In this document: positions 1 to 6,788 of the stretch, one piece after another
Position numbering within the stretch: position 1 is the first letter of the stretch
Layout of the letters: every line of letters starts with the position of its first letter
Origin: Spirochaetales bacterium
GTDB lineage: Bacteria; Spirochaetota; Spirochaetia; Sphaerochaetales; Sphaerochaetaceae
Reading direction: 5' to 3'
DNA length: 10,077 bases
NCBI GenBank assembly: GCA_017632495.1
Contig: JAGBRG010000115.1
Span: 1 to 10,077, forward strand
Program-made: the position numbers and the translations under genes
Notes under the pieces: generated by a model
What the model saw: the letters and a program-made list of their open reading frames with translations, nothing else
Databases searched by the model: none
What the model was told of the DNA's origin: nothing

Positions 1-853
1 AGCCTTGGCCTATACCGAGATGGTCTCGAGCGAGGGCGTTGCCAGGGACAACGACAAGACTGTTATTCTCATGGAGCGCGGCGAGGGCGAGACGAACCTT
101 GCCGTTCAGCTTTTCATGCCTGATGCCGATACCGCAAAGCGGTCTTTAGAGAACGTGATGAAGTATAATCCGGCTCTGATAGACATAAACTGCGGCTGTC
201 CTGTTCCCAAGGTTGTCAAAACCGGAGCCGGCAGCGCCCTTTTGAAGAATCCCGCGACTATCTACGAGATAGTGAAGGCCATCAAGGACAATGTCCCTGT
301 CCCTGTGACAGTGAAAATCAGAACAGGCTGGGACACAAACTGCCTGAACTATCTGGAAGTTGCAGAAAAAGCTTTCAGCGCAGGGGCCTCGGCCTTGTGC
401 ATGCATGCAAGAACCAAGAGCCAGCTGTACATGCCAACGGCCCACTGGAATCTTTTGAAGGACCTGAAGGACCATTTCAAAGAGAATATGATCATAGGAT
501 CGGGGGACCTTTTTACGGCAGAAGACGGGGTCAGGATGCTGAAAGAGACGGGTGTTGATGCAATCTCCTACGCCCGCGGCGCCATAGGAAATCCTTTCAT
601 ATTCGAGCAGACAAAGGCCCTTTTGGAGGGAAGACCGCAAAGGACGGTCTCAACACAGGAGAAGGTGGATGCAATAATGGTCCATCTGAACGGCCTTGTG
701 GAGTTTCTCGGGGAAAAAACAGCCTGCAGGGAAATGAGAAAGCACGTGTGTGCATATCTTAAAGGCATTCCCAACAGCGCAAAGGTCCGCCAGAGCGTGA
801 CAAGCGCCCTGACGGTGGACCAGTACAGGGAAGCTCTGGCTCTTTTAAGTTAA
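1..853 (+). CDS. dus: tRNA-dihydrouridine synthase, DusB-like (5' end cut off by window)
   Basis: Flavin-dependent enzyme that reduces specific uridines in the tRNA D-loop to dihydrouridine in the cytoplasm. The reading frame is open from the first bases, reading ALAYTEMVSSEG, which matches the strand after the N-terminal FMN-binding motif in DusB; about 35-40 N-terminal residues therefore lie outside the window. An internal TTG at 5 is not the real start. Visible family motifs in order: DINCGCP with the presumed catalytic Cys codon at 197-199, GSALL, VTVKIRTGW, LCMHART, GSGDLFTAEDG (phosphate-binding part of the TIM barrel), YARGAIGNPFIF, then the helical tRNA-binding domain with REMRKHVCAYLKG. 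The stop is TAA at 851-853. It converges on the next gene, and the two stop codons share bases 851-852. The DusB-type subfamily is inferred from overall resemblance; substrate position in tRNA is not determined. Confidence 0.93.
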   Translation, partial: ALAYTEMVSSEGVARDNDKTVILMERGEGETNLAVQLFMPDADTAKRSLENVMKYNPALIDINCGCPVPKVVKTGAGSALLKNPATIYEIVKAIKDNVPVPVTVKIRTGWDTNCLNYLEVAEKAFSAGASALCMHARTKSQLYMPTAHWNLLKDLKDHFKENMIIGSGDLFTAEDGVRMLKETGVDAISYARGAIGNPFIFEQTKALLEGRPQRTVSTQEKVDAIMVHLNGLVEFLGEKTACREMRKHVCAYLKGIPNSAKVRQSVTSALTVDQYREALALLS

Positions 854-1932
854 GAAAAATAGTCTAGCTGCATGGCAAGCTTTGCCCAGTCGCGGTAGCC
901 TATGAAGTCAATGCCGTCACGGCTGTAAGTGACATCACCAAGGTATAAAATAAGCGTTTTAGAGCCCTCAGGGGCATGTTTTGTTCTTTTTGTACAAAAC
1001 TCAGTGACCTCGATATTCGGCTCTATGAAAAGAGAATATGCGTCCTTCCATGAGGCTTCAAAGTCACAATCAGAACCCAAAATCAGATTGCTTTCCAAGG
1101 CCTTGGCAAAACGGCCGCGTAAAAGCTCGTTTACGGCAAAGGTCTTCACCACCCGGGCCTTGTGAGGGCTAAGAATAAGATCTTCTTTTTTTGTTATCCC
1201 AAGCAGGCTGCACAAAAGACCGCTGTCGCTGAAGTAAAACACCTTGCCGCCGTCTTTATCAGTGAAAGTCCTTATGATGAAGTTCTTCTGTAAAACAGAA
1301 AGCCAGGTCTTTGCAGTGGGGGCGGAGATTCCTGTCTTTTTTGCCAGGCTGTTTACGGAAAACGATTCACCGCTTTCTGTGGCGCAGGCTTTCATGAATG
1401 AGAAAAAGAGATCCAGATTCGAGGCATTGATACAGGCTCTGATGTTCTTTTCAAGAATCTTCTTTGTGACAGTATCGGGGTCTGACGGAAGCTGGCCGCA
1501 AAGGATCATCTGAAACGGATTTGCAATGGATACATTGCTTCGGGATAAATCTTCCACAGTGAGACCCAGGACATTGCATGTGGCTATACGGTTATCAGGG
1601 TCCTGAAAATCAAGATCCCTCGTTGTTGTGGCTATGTATTTTCCGGGAGTGAAGCCCCATTTTCCAACATGATAGACCACAGCATCGATCATCTGGGGAA
1701 GCTTATCTATGGCATGGATGATTACTCCATCAGGGAAGGCCATGAGAAATGTTCTTGGGGACTCCTTTGCAAGTCTCAGAGTCTGCGGGTTTTCAAGGTC
1801 TATGTAGTTTTTCGACGGCATAAGACGCCGTGCCATAGCACCAAGATTGCACCCGGCAGGCCCGGAAAGAAGGACTACGGGGTACTTCTGGCTCAGAGTT
1901 TTCAGAGTGTGAAAAGCGGTAGTTTCTATCAT
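850..1932 (-). CDS. AAA_14/DUF4143-type protein with degenerate ATPase motifs
   Basis: 360 aa, cytoplasmic, no signal peptide or membrane segment. The layout is that of the common ATP-binding AAA_14 plus DUF4143 proteins, whose cellular role is poorly known. Residues 1-130 follow the AAA_14 domain (GPAG..., then DLENPQTLRLAKESPRTFL). Residues 155-250 follow DUF4143, with a winged-helix-like segment (SVNSLAKKTGISAPTAKTWL, 192-211) and the hallmark KVFYFSDSGLLCSLLG at 230-245. The Walker A loop at 24-31 reads GPAGCNLG where the family has GPRQ.GK[ST]. The Walker B stretch at 70-79 reads VIIHAIDKLP where the family has IIDEIQ.LP. The C-terminal nuclease-like EVDF signature is not recognisable. 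The frame is otherwise intact, so this looks like a maintained pseudo-ATPase rather than a broken gene. The ATG at 1930-1932 has no good Shine-Dalgarno (AAAG directly before it), suggesting low expression. Its codons look more A/T-ending than in the amino-sugar operon. Confidence 0.8.
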   Translation of the reverse strand: MIETTAFHTLKTLSQKYPVVLLSGPAGCNLGAMARRLMPSKNYIDLENPQTLRLAKESPRTFLMAFPDGVIIHAIDKLPQMIDAVVYHVGKWGFTPGKYIATTTRDLDFQDPDNRIATCNVLGLTVEDLSRSNVSIANPFQMILCGQLPSDPDTVTKKILEKNIRACINASNLDLFFSFMKACATESGESFSVNSLAKKTGISAPTAKTWLSVLQKNFIIRTFTDKDGGKVFYFSDSGLLCSLLGITKKEDLILSPHKARVVKTFAVNELLRGRFAKALESNLILGSDCDFEASWKDAYSLFIEPNIEVTEFCTKRTKHAPEGSKTLILYLGDVTYSRDGIDFIGYRDWAKLAMQLDYFS

Positions 1933-1949
1933 CTTTAATGTTATTAAAG
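1933..1949. repeat. Inverted repeat abutting the ATPase-like gene start
   Basis: CTTTAAT (1933-1939), spacer GTT, ATTAAAG (1943-1949): perfect 7-bp arms immediately upstream of the ATG of the leftward gene. In the leftward mRNA it would be a weak AU-rich hairpin covering the ribosome-binding area. As DNA it could be a small operator. Its right arm is part of the first TAAAGTTTA repeat. Function is inferred only. Confidence 0.45.
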
Positions 1950-2000
1950 TTTAGAACCGAGAATTTGTAAAGTTTAAAACATCTATATTTTAAAGTATTA
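1945..2000. repeat. Three TAAAGT elements at exact 23-bp spacing in divergent promoter gap
   Basis: TAAAGTTTA starts at 1945 and again at 1968, and TAAAGTATTA starts at 1991, so the starts are 23 bp apart both times. The first two copies agree over 12 of 13 bases (TAAAGTTTARAAC); the third matches only at TAAAGT. TAAAGTTTA is nearly self-complementary around its centre, as binding sites for dimeric regulators often are. The array lies upstream of the rightward promoter, at about -50, -75 and -98 if +1 is near 2047, and covers the region where the leftward promoter must lie. The third copy is inside an AT-rich block that could also act as an UP element. AT-richness raises the chance of coincidence. 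Confidence 0.5.
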
Positions 2001-2011
2001 CCTCGTTTTCG

Positions 2012-2040
2012 TTGACAGCAGCCTATCTGGCCCGAATACT
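2012..2040 (+). promoter_or_regulatory. Sigma-70-type promoter of the amino-sugar operon
   Basis: A perfect -35 TTGACA at 2012-2017 is followed, after 17 bp, by AATACT at 2035-2040, which matches four of six -10 consensus bases. Transcription would begin near 2047, giving a leader of only about 14 nt before the ATG at 2061. AT-rich DNA at about 1985-2000 sits where an UP element would lie. No equally good promoter is seen for the opposite strand; TTAAAA-N18-TACAAA around 1964-1993 is a weak candidate. Confidence 0.6.
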
Positions 2041-2050
2041 GAAGCTGTTT

Positions 2051-2055
2051 GGGGG
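2051..2055 (+). promoter_or_regulatory. Ribosome-binding G-run that favours the ATG at 2061
   Basis: GGGGG lies 5 nt before the ATG at 2061. The in-frame TTG at 2049-2051 would place this G-run inside the gene and, given the promoter, would be nearly leaderless. The ATG is therefore the better start. Confidence 0.5.
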
Positions 2056-2060
2056 TTTTC

Positions 2061-2723
2061 ATGATCAGAACAATTGATCTTTTTGATTTGGATCACAGCA
2101 TTGCCAAAGAGTATCTGAAGGGTTTTGAGTACCCGTGGCAGGCTCTGGGCGGAATCAAGGACCTGATTATTCAGTTAGGAAAGAAGCTTGACCCAAAGGA
2201 ATATGACGAGGTTTCTCCGTCAGTGTGGGTTCATAAAAGTGCAAAAGTCTTCAGCTCCGCATACCTTGGCTCTCCGTGCATCGTGGGGCCTGAGACAGAA
2301 GTGCGCCACTGCGCCTTTGTCAGAGGCAGCGCCCTTATCGGAGCAGGTTGTGTTATAGGAAACTCGGTTGAGCTTAAGAACGTGATCATCTTCGACAACT
2401 GTGAGGTTCCTCACTACAACTATGTCGGAGACAGCATTTTGGGATTCCATGCCCACATGGGAGCGGGATCCATCACATCGAACATCAAGGCAGACAAGAA
2501 GGACATCGTGGTACATGCAGAGTCAGAGATTCCTACGGGGCTTCGCAAGATGGGAGCCATGCTTGGTGACTATGCTGATATCGGATGTAACAGCGTCCTT
2601 AATCCAGGAACTGTCATAGGGCGGCACACCAATGTGTATCCGCTTTCATGTGTAAGGGGCGTAGTTCCCGAAAACAGCATCTACAAGAACCCGAAAAACA
2701 TAGTAAGAAAAGAAGAGAGGTGA
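2061..2723 (+). CDS. Left-handed beta-helix acetyltransferase, probable glucosamine-1-phosphate N-acetyltransferase
   Basis: 220 aa, cytoplasmic. Most of residues 55-205 are hexapeptide repeats of the left-handed beta-helix acyltransferase fold, preceded by a helical stretch of about 50 residues. There is no nucleotidyltransferase domain. The active-site-like strand VPHYNYVGDS places H118 and Y121 three residues apart, as the His/Tyr pair in GlmU. GAGSITSNIKADKKDIV (134-150) followed by TGLRKMGAMLGDYADIGCNS resembles the C-terminal half of archaeal-type sugar-1-phosphate nucleotidylyltransferase/acetyltransferases more than bacterial GlmU. The expected reaction is acetyl-CoA plus glucosamine-1-P to GlcNAc-1-P, using the product of GlmM, which is encoded 2 nt downstream. 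It is first in the operon glmM-glmS-nagB, behind its own promoter. Such proteins are often misnamed UDP-GlcNAc pyrophosphorylase. The substrate is inferred from family and context, not proven. Confidence 0.82.
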   Translation: MIRTIDLFDLDHSIAKEYLKGFEYPWQALGGIKDLIIQLGKKLDPKEYDEVSPSVWVHKSAKVFSSAYLGSPCIVGPETEVRHCAFVRGSALIGAGCVIGNSVELKNVIIFDNCEVPHYNYVGDSILGFHAHMGAGSITSNIKADKKDIVVHAESEIPTGLRKMGAMLGDYADIGCNSVLNPGTVIGRHTNVYPLSCVRGVVPENSIYKNPKNIVRKEER

Positions 2724-2725
2724 AT

Positions 2726-4111
2726 ATGGGAAGATATTTCGGAACAGACGGATTCAGGGGCGAGTCAAATGTGACTCTCACAGCCGATCATGCATATAAG
2801 GTAGGCCGCTTTCTGGGCTGGTATTACAGAAGCCTTAGAGAGCAGCGCGGGGACTCAGAGAGCCCGAAGATCGTCATAGGAAAGGATACAAGAAGGTCCT
2901 GCTACATGTTCGAGTACATGCTTGCAGGCGGTATCGTCGCTTCCGGTGCCGACGTATACCTTATGCACGTAACAACAACCCCATCGGTGGCCTACATCGC
3001 ACATGTCGATGACTTTGACTGCGGTATCATGATCACCGCATCCCACAATCCGTACTACGATAACGGAATCAAGATCATCAACAAATATGGCGAGAAGATG
3101 GAGGACTCCGTACTGGACCTCTGTGAGGACTACATCGACGGCAAGCTTGAGTGCTTCGGCCAGAAATGGGAGGAAATCCCGTTCGCATCGCGCCATGACA
3201 TCGGCGAGATGGTGGACTATGTCTCAGGCAGAAACCGCTACATCGGATATCTGATCTCGCTTTGCAAGTATTCTTTCAGAGGTATGAATGTCGGCCTAGA
3301 CTGTGCAAACGGAACCACATGGAACATCGCAAAGGCCGTCTTTGACGCACTGGGTGCCAAGACCTACGTCATCAACGCCGACCCGAACGGATTCAACATC
3401 AATGAGAACGCCGGATCCACACACATCGGCGGTCTTCAGAAGCTTGTTCTGGACAAGAATCTGGACATAGGCTTTGCCTTTGACGGCGATGCCGACAGAT
3501 GCCTTGCCGTGGACGAAAAGGGCAATGTCGTAGACGGCGACCACATCCTCTACATCTACGGAAAATACATGAAGGAGAGGGGAAAGCTTCTCAACAACAC
3601 CGTGGTTGTCACAGTCATGTCCAATTTCGGCTTCTTCAAGGCCATGGAGGAAGAGGGCATTGAGACCGTCAAGACCAAGGTCGGTGACAAATATGTTCAC
3701 GACTACATGGTCGAGCACGGCTGCAGAATCGGCGGCGAGCAGAGCGGTCACATCATCTTCTCAAAGTATGCCTCAACAGGTGATGGAATCCTTACTGCAT
3801 TGAAGGTCATGGAGGTCATGCTTGCCAAGAAGAAGAAACTCAGCGAGCTTGCAAGCGGCATGAAGTCCTATCCGCAGGTTCTTGAGAACATCAGGGTCAA
3901 GGACAAGCCAACCACAATAGCTGACGAGGACGTTCAGAACGCCGTGAAGAAAGTCGAGGAAAAACTCGGTGACTCGGGAAGGATTCTTGTCCGTGAGAGT
4001 GGAACAGAGCCCTTGATCCGTGTTATGGTTGAGGCAAAGACAGAGGACATCTGCAGACAGTATGTCGGCGAGGTCATTTCAGTGATTAAGAAGAAGGGCT
4101 ACGCCGTCTGA
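2726..4111 (+). CDS. glmM: Phosphoglucosamine mutase
   Basis: 461 aa cytoplasmic alpha-D-phosphohexomutase converting glucosamine-6-P to glucosamine-1-P on the way to UDP-GlcNAc for peptidoglycan. All family landmarks are present: GTDGFRGE at residues 6-13; TASHNPYYDNGIK at 104-116 with the phosphorylated Ser106; FDGDADR at 252-258, whose Asp253/255/257 bind Mg; the sugar-binding GEQSGH at 337-342; and the phosphate-binding RESGTEPLIRV at 423-433. The start at 2726 is chosen because the protein then begins MGRYFGTDGFRG as in the family, and GAGAGG at 2715-2720 lies 5 nt upstream. An in-frame ATG at 2648 would add 26 residues unrelated to the family and overlap the previous gene. It is slightly longer than the usual 445-450 aa. 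It starts 2 nt after the acetyltransferase stop and ends 9 nt before glmS, so co-transcription is very likely. Confidence 0.97.
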   Translation: MGRYFGTDGFRGESNVTLTADHAYKVGRFLGWYYRSLREQRGDSESPKIVIGKDTRRSCYMFEYMLAGGIVASGADVYLMHVTTTPSVAYIAHVDDFDCGIMITASHNPYYDNGIKIINKYGEKMEDSVLDLCEDYIDGKLECFGQKWEEIPFASRHDIGEMVDYVSGRNRYIGYLISLCKYSFRGMNVGLDCANGTTWNIAKAVFDALGAKTYVINADPNGFNINENAGSTHIGGLQKLVLDKNLDIGFAFDGDADRCLAVDEKGNVVDGDHILYIYGKYMKERGKLLNNTVVVTVMSNFGFFKAMEEEGIETVKTKVGDKYVHDYMVEHGCRIGGEQSGHIIFSKYASTGDGILTALKVMEVMLAKKKKLSELASGMKSYPQVLENIRVKDKPTTIADEDVQNAVKKVEEKLGDSGRILVRESGTEPLIRVMVEAKTEDICRQYVGEVISVIKKKGYAV

Positions 4112-4120
4112 GTCTGAAAG

Positions 4121-5980
4121 ATGTGTGGAATTGTAGGATTTACAGGACATCATCAGGCTGCACCCATTCTGCTTGATGGACTCAGGAAACTCGAATACCG
4201 AGGCTATGACTCAGCAGGAATTGCCGTCAGAAACGGTTCTGAATCCGCTGAGGTGGTCAAGGCCATCGGAAAGCTGGCAAACCTGATTGAGAAGACCAAT
4301 GACGGCCGTGACCTTGTCGGAAACTGTGGAATCGGTCACACCAGGTGGGCGACACACGGTGAGCCGACAAAGATCAATGCCCATCCTCATGTCAGCGGAA
4401 ACTGCAAGAACTCCGGCTCCGGGGTTGTTGAATCCAACGTAGTGGGTGTGCATAACGGAATAATCGAAAACTATCAGGAAATCAAGGCCAAGCTCCTGTC
4501 CCACGGGTATGTCTTTTACAGCGGAACCGACACGGAAGTCGCAATTAAGCTGATTGACTACTACTACAAGAAGTACGGCATCGGACCCATAGACGCCCTT
4601 GCCAGGACAATGGTCCGAATCAGAGGCTCCTATGCCCTTGCCGTTATGTTTAAGGACTATCCCGGTGAGATCTATGTAGCCAGAAAGGACAGTCCGATGA
4701 TTATCGGTGTCAAAGACGGCGAGACTTTCCTGGCTTCCGATGTCCCTGCGATTCTGAACCACACAAGGTCTGTGTACTACATCGGCAACCTCGAGATGGG
4801 ACGCCTGATTCCCGGCGAGGCCCATTTCTATGATCTCAACGGAGAGGAGATTCCCAAGGAGATCTCAGAGATCACATACTCCGCCGAGGCTGCCGAGAAG
4901 GGCGGTTTCCAGCATTTCATGATGAAGGAAATCCATGAGCAGCCCAAGGTCCTGAAAGACACAATCCACAGCATAGTCGACGGAGAGAAGATCAATATCT
5001 GCCTGTCCCCGGATGAACTGAAAAGCTTTGAACAGATTTTCATCGTGGCATGCGGCTCGGCCTACCATTGCGGGGTTACGGCCCAGTATGTGATTGAGGA
5101 TATGGCCGGTCTGCCTGTGAGGGTGGAGTTGGCATCCGAGTTCCGCTACAGGAATCTTCCGATTCCAAAGGGTTCGCTCTGCATAGTCATCTCCCAGTCC
5201 GGAGAGACGGCGGACAGCCTTGCCGCACTCAGGAAGATCAAGGAAGAGGGTGTTCCGACACTTGCCGTTGTCAATGTAGTAGGATCCTCCATTGCCAGAG
5301 AGGCAGACAACGTTGTCTACATCAAGGCCGGTCCGGAAATCTCCGTGGCAACCACCAAGGCCTATAACTGCCAACTGGTCACACTCTATCTGATTGCCAT
5401 CGAGATGGCCTTTGCCAGAGGCAGAATCGACTCCGCCGAGAAAGAGGCTCTTCTGTCAGACATAGAGACCATCCCGGAGAAGGTAGATAGTATCCTGGAG
5501 CAGCAGGAGAGGCTTCAGTGGTTTGCTTCAAAGCTCATCAACGCAAAGGACATCTTCTTCATCGGAAGGGGTCTTGATTACTCCATCTGTCTGGAAGGCA
5601 GCCTGAAGATGAAAGAGATCAGCTACATCCATTCGGAGGCCTATGCGGCGGGAGAGCTCAAGCACGGAACCATCAGTCTGATTGAAGACGGAAGACTCGT
5701 AATAGGTGTTCTCACACAGCCTGAACTCTACGAGAAGACTTTAAGCAACATGGTCGAGGCAAAGAGCCGCGGAGCCTATCTGATGGCTGTGACCAACTAC
5801 GGAAACTACAATATCGAGGACAGCACTGACTTCGTTGTGTACATCCCCAAATGCAATAAATATTTCTCAGCTTCCCTTGCTATCATCCCACTTCAACTGT
5901 TAGCATATTATACAGCCGTCAGTAGGGGCGAAGATGTTGATAAACCCCGCAATCTGGCAAAAAGTGTTACTGTTGAATAG
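4121..5980 (+). CDS. glmS: Glutamine-fructose-6-phosphate aminotransferase (isomerizing)
   Basis: 619 aa cytoplasmic enzyme making glucosamine-6-P and glutamate from fructose-6-P and glutamine, the entry step of hexosamine synthesis. The class II glutaminase domain begins MCGIVGF (Cys2 is the nucleophile after Met removal), with RGYDSAG at 28-33, HTRWATHGEP at 73-82, HNGIIENY at 111-118 and SGTDTE at 134-139. Two SIS sugar-isomerase domains follow: CGSAYHCG and SQSGETADSLAALR (to about 371), then GRGLDYSICLEGSLKMKEISYIH (482-504) and AYAAGELKHG. The conserved C-terminus DKPRNLAKSVTVE is complete. Residues 93-107 (GNCKNSGSGVVESNV) form an insertion absent from the E. coli enzyme; I recall similar insertions in clostridial GlmS. 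Only 9 nt separate it from glmM, there is no strong Shine-Dalgarno (GAAAG abuts the ATG), and no glmS ribozyme can fit, so translation may depend on coupling to glmM. Confidence 0.97.
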   Translation: MCGIVGFTGHHQAAPILLDGLRKLEYRGYDSAGIAVRNGSESAEVVKAIGKLANLIEKTNDGRDLVGNCGIGHTRWATHGEPTKINAHPHVSGNCKNSGSGVVESNVVGVHNGIIENYQEIKAKLLSHGYVFYSGTDTEVAIKLIDYYYKKYGIGPIDALARTMVRIRGSYALAVMFKDYPGEIYVARKDSPMIIGVKDGETFLASDVPAILNHTRSVYYIGNLEMGRLIPGEAHFYDLNGEEIPKEISEITYSAEAAEKGGFQHFMMKEIHEQPKVLKDTIHSIVDGEKINICLSPDELKSFEQIFIVACGSAYHCGVTAQYVIEDMAGLPVRVELASEFRYRNLPIPKGSLCIVISQSGETADSLAALRKIKEEGVPTLAVVNVVGSSIAREADNVVYIKAGPEISVATTKAYNCQLVTLYLIAIEMAFARGRIDSAEKEALLSDIETIPEKVDSILEQQERLQWFASKLINAKDIFFIGRGLDYSICLEGSLKMKEISYIHSEAYAAGELKHGTISLIEDGRLVIGVLTQPELYEKTLSNMVEAKSRGAYLMAVTNYGNYNIEDSTDFVVYIPKCNKYFSASLAIIPLQLLAYYTAVSRGEDVDKPRNLAKSVTVE

Positions 5981-5993
5981 AGGATGAATCAGA

Positions 5994-6782
5994 ATGAGAG
6001 TTGTTATCCAGGAAAACTACGAGAAAATGAGCAGATGGGCTGCAGAGCACATCGCAAAGGCAATCAATTCCCACAAGGAAGCACGTCCGTTCGTCCTTGG
6101 CCTGCCCACAGGGTCATCGCCACTAGGAGTCTACAAGAAGCTCATCGAGATGAACAAAGCAGGTAAGGTTTCCTTCAAGAACGTGGTGACCTTCAACATG
6201 GATGAGTATGTCGGTCTTGATCATGACCACGACCAGAGCTACTGGTATTTCATGCATGACAACTTCTTCAATCACATCGACCTTCCCGCACAGAACATCA
6301 ACATGCTCAACGGCATGGCAAAGGACCCGGAGAAAGAGTGCAAAGACTATGAGAAGAAAATCGCCGCAATGGGTGGAATAGACCTGTTCATGGGCGGAAT
6401 CGGAGTTGACGGACACATTGCCTTCAACGAGCCGTTTACCTCTCTTTCTTCCAGAACCGGCCTCAGAACCCTGACCACCGACACAAGAATCGTCAATTCA
6501 CGCTTCTTCGGAAACGACCCGTCAAAGGTTCCGGCCTATGCTCTTTCTGTCGGAGTCGGAACTGTCTTTGATTCAAAGGAAGTTCTTGTTCTCATCAACG
6601 GCCACAACAAGGCCCGCGCTCTTGCCCATACCGTAGAGGGCGGTGTCAGCCAGAAGTGGACCTGCAGCGCTCTTCAGATGCACAACAACGCAATCATCGC
6701 CTGTGACGAGGATGCCTGCGGAGAGCTTAAGGTCGACACCTACAGATACTTCAAGGACGTTGAGAAAGCCGAAAGACTATAA
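5994..6782 (+). CDS. nagB: Glucosamine-6-phosphate deaminase
   Basis: 262 aa cytoplasmic enzyme interconverting glucosamine-6-P and fructose-6-P plus ammonia; the physiological direction is usually catabolic. Motifs: LGLPTGSSPLGVY at 35-47 (phosphate-binding loop); FNMDEYVGL, with Asp70 matching E. coli catalytic Asp72; MGGIGVDGHIAFNEP at 133-147, with Asp139, His141 and Glu146 matching Asp141, His143 and Glu148; SRFF with Arg170; and Lys206. The catalytic set is complete. The E. coli allosteric GlcNAc-6-P pocket is altered: the Arg158 position is Gly156, Lys160 is Arg158 and Ser151 is Thr149, while Ser152 and Tyr254 are kept. AGGA at 5981-5984 sits 9 nt before the ATG, and the gap after glmS is 13 nt, so it is the operon's last gene. 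It ends 6 bp from the stop of the convergent carrier gene. Confidence 0.96.
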   Translation: MRVVIQENYEKMSRWAAEHIAKAINSHKEARPFVLGLPTGSSPLGVYKKLIEMNKAGKVSFKNVVTFNMDEYVGLDHDHDQSYWYFMHDNFFNHIDLPAQNINMLNGMAKDPEKECKDYEKKIAAMGGIDLFMGGIGVDGHIAFNEPFTSLSSRTGLRTLTTDTRIVNSRFFGNDPSKVPAYALSVGVGTVFDSKEVLVLINGHNKARALAHTVEGGVSQKWTCSALQMHNNAIIACDEDACGELKVDTYRYFKDVEKAERL

Positions 6783-6788
6783 CAGCCT

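Noticed and set aside
874..886. Small hairpin GGCAA-GCT-TTGCC as a terminator of dus
   Set aside because: The stem is only 5 bp, lies in the coding end of the opposite gene and has no T-tract on the + strand.
2049..2060. TTG start for the acetyltransferase
   Set aside because: It would lie almost at the predicted transcription start and consume the G-run that serves as ribosome-binding site for the ATG at 2061.
1933..2060. glmS ribozyme or other riboswitch in the operon leader
   Set aside because: The predicted leader is about 14 nt, and the gap is AT-rich with no conserved ribozyme core recognisable.
2648..2725. Upstream in-frame ATG that would lengthen glmM by 26 residues
   Set aside because: It overlaps the acetyltransferase gene, encodes a basic stretch unrelated to GlmM, and the ATG at 2726 has a good Shine-Dalgarno and a family-typical N-terminus.
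3296..3751. Long antisense open frame opposite glmM (and similar ones opposite glmS and nagB)
   Set aside because: These are mirror frames of strongly codon-biased genes; their translations resemble no family and they lack ribosome-binding sites.
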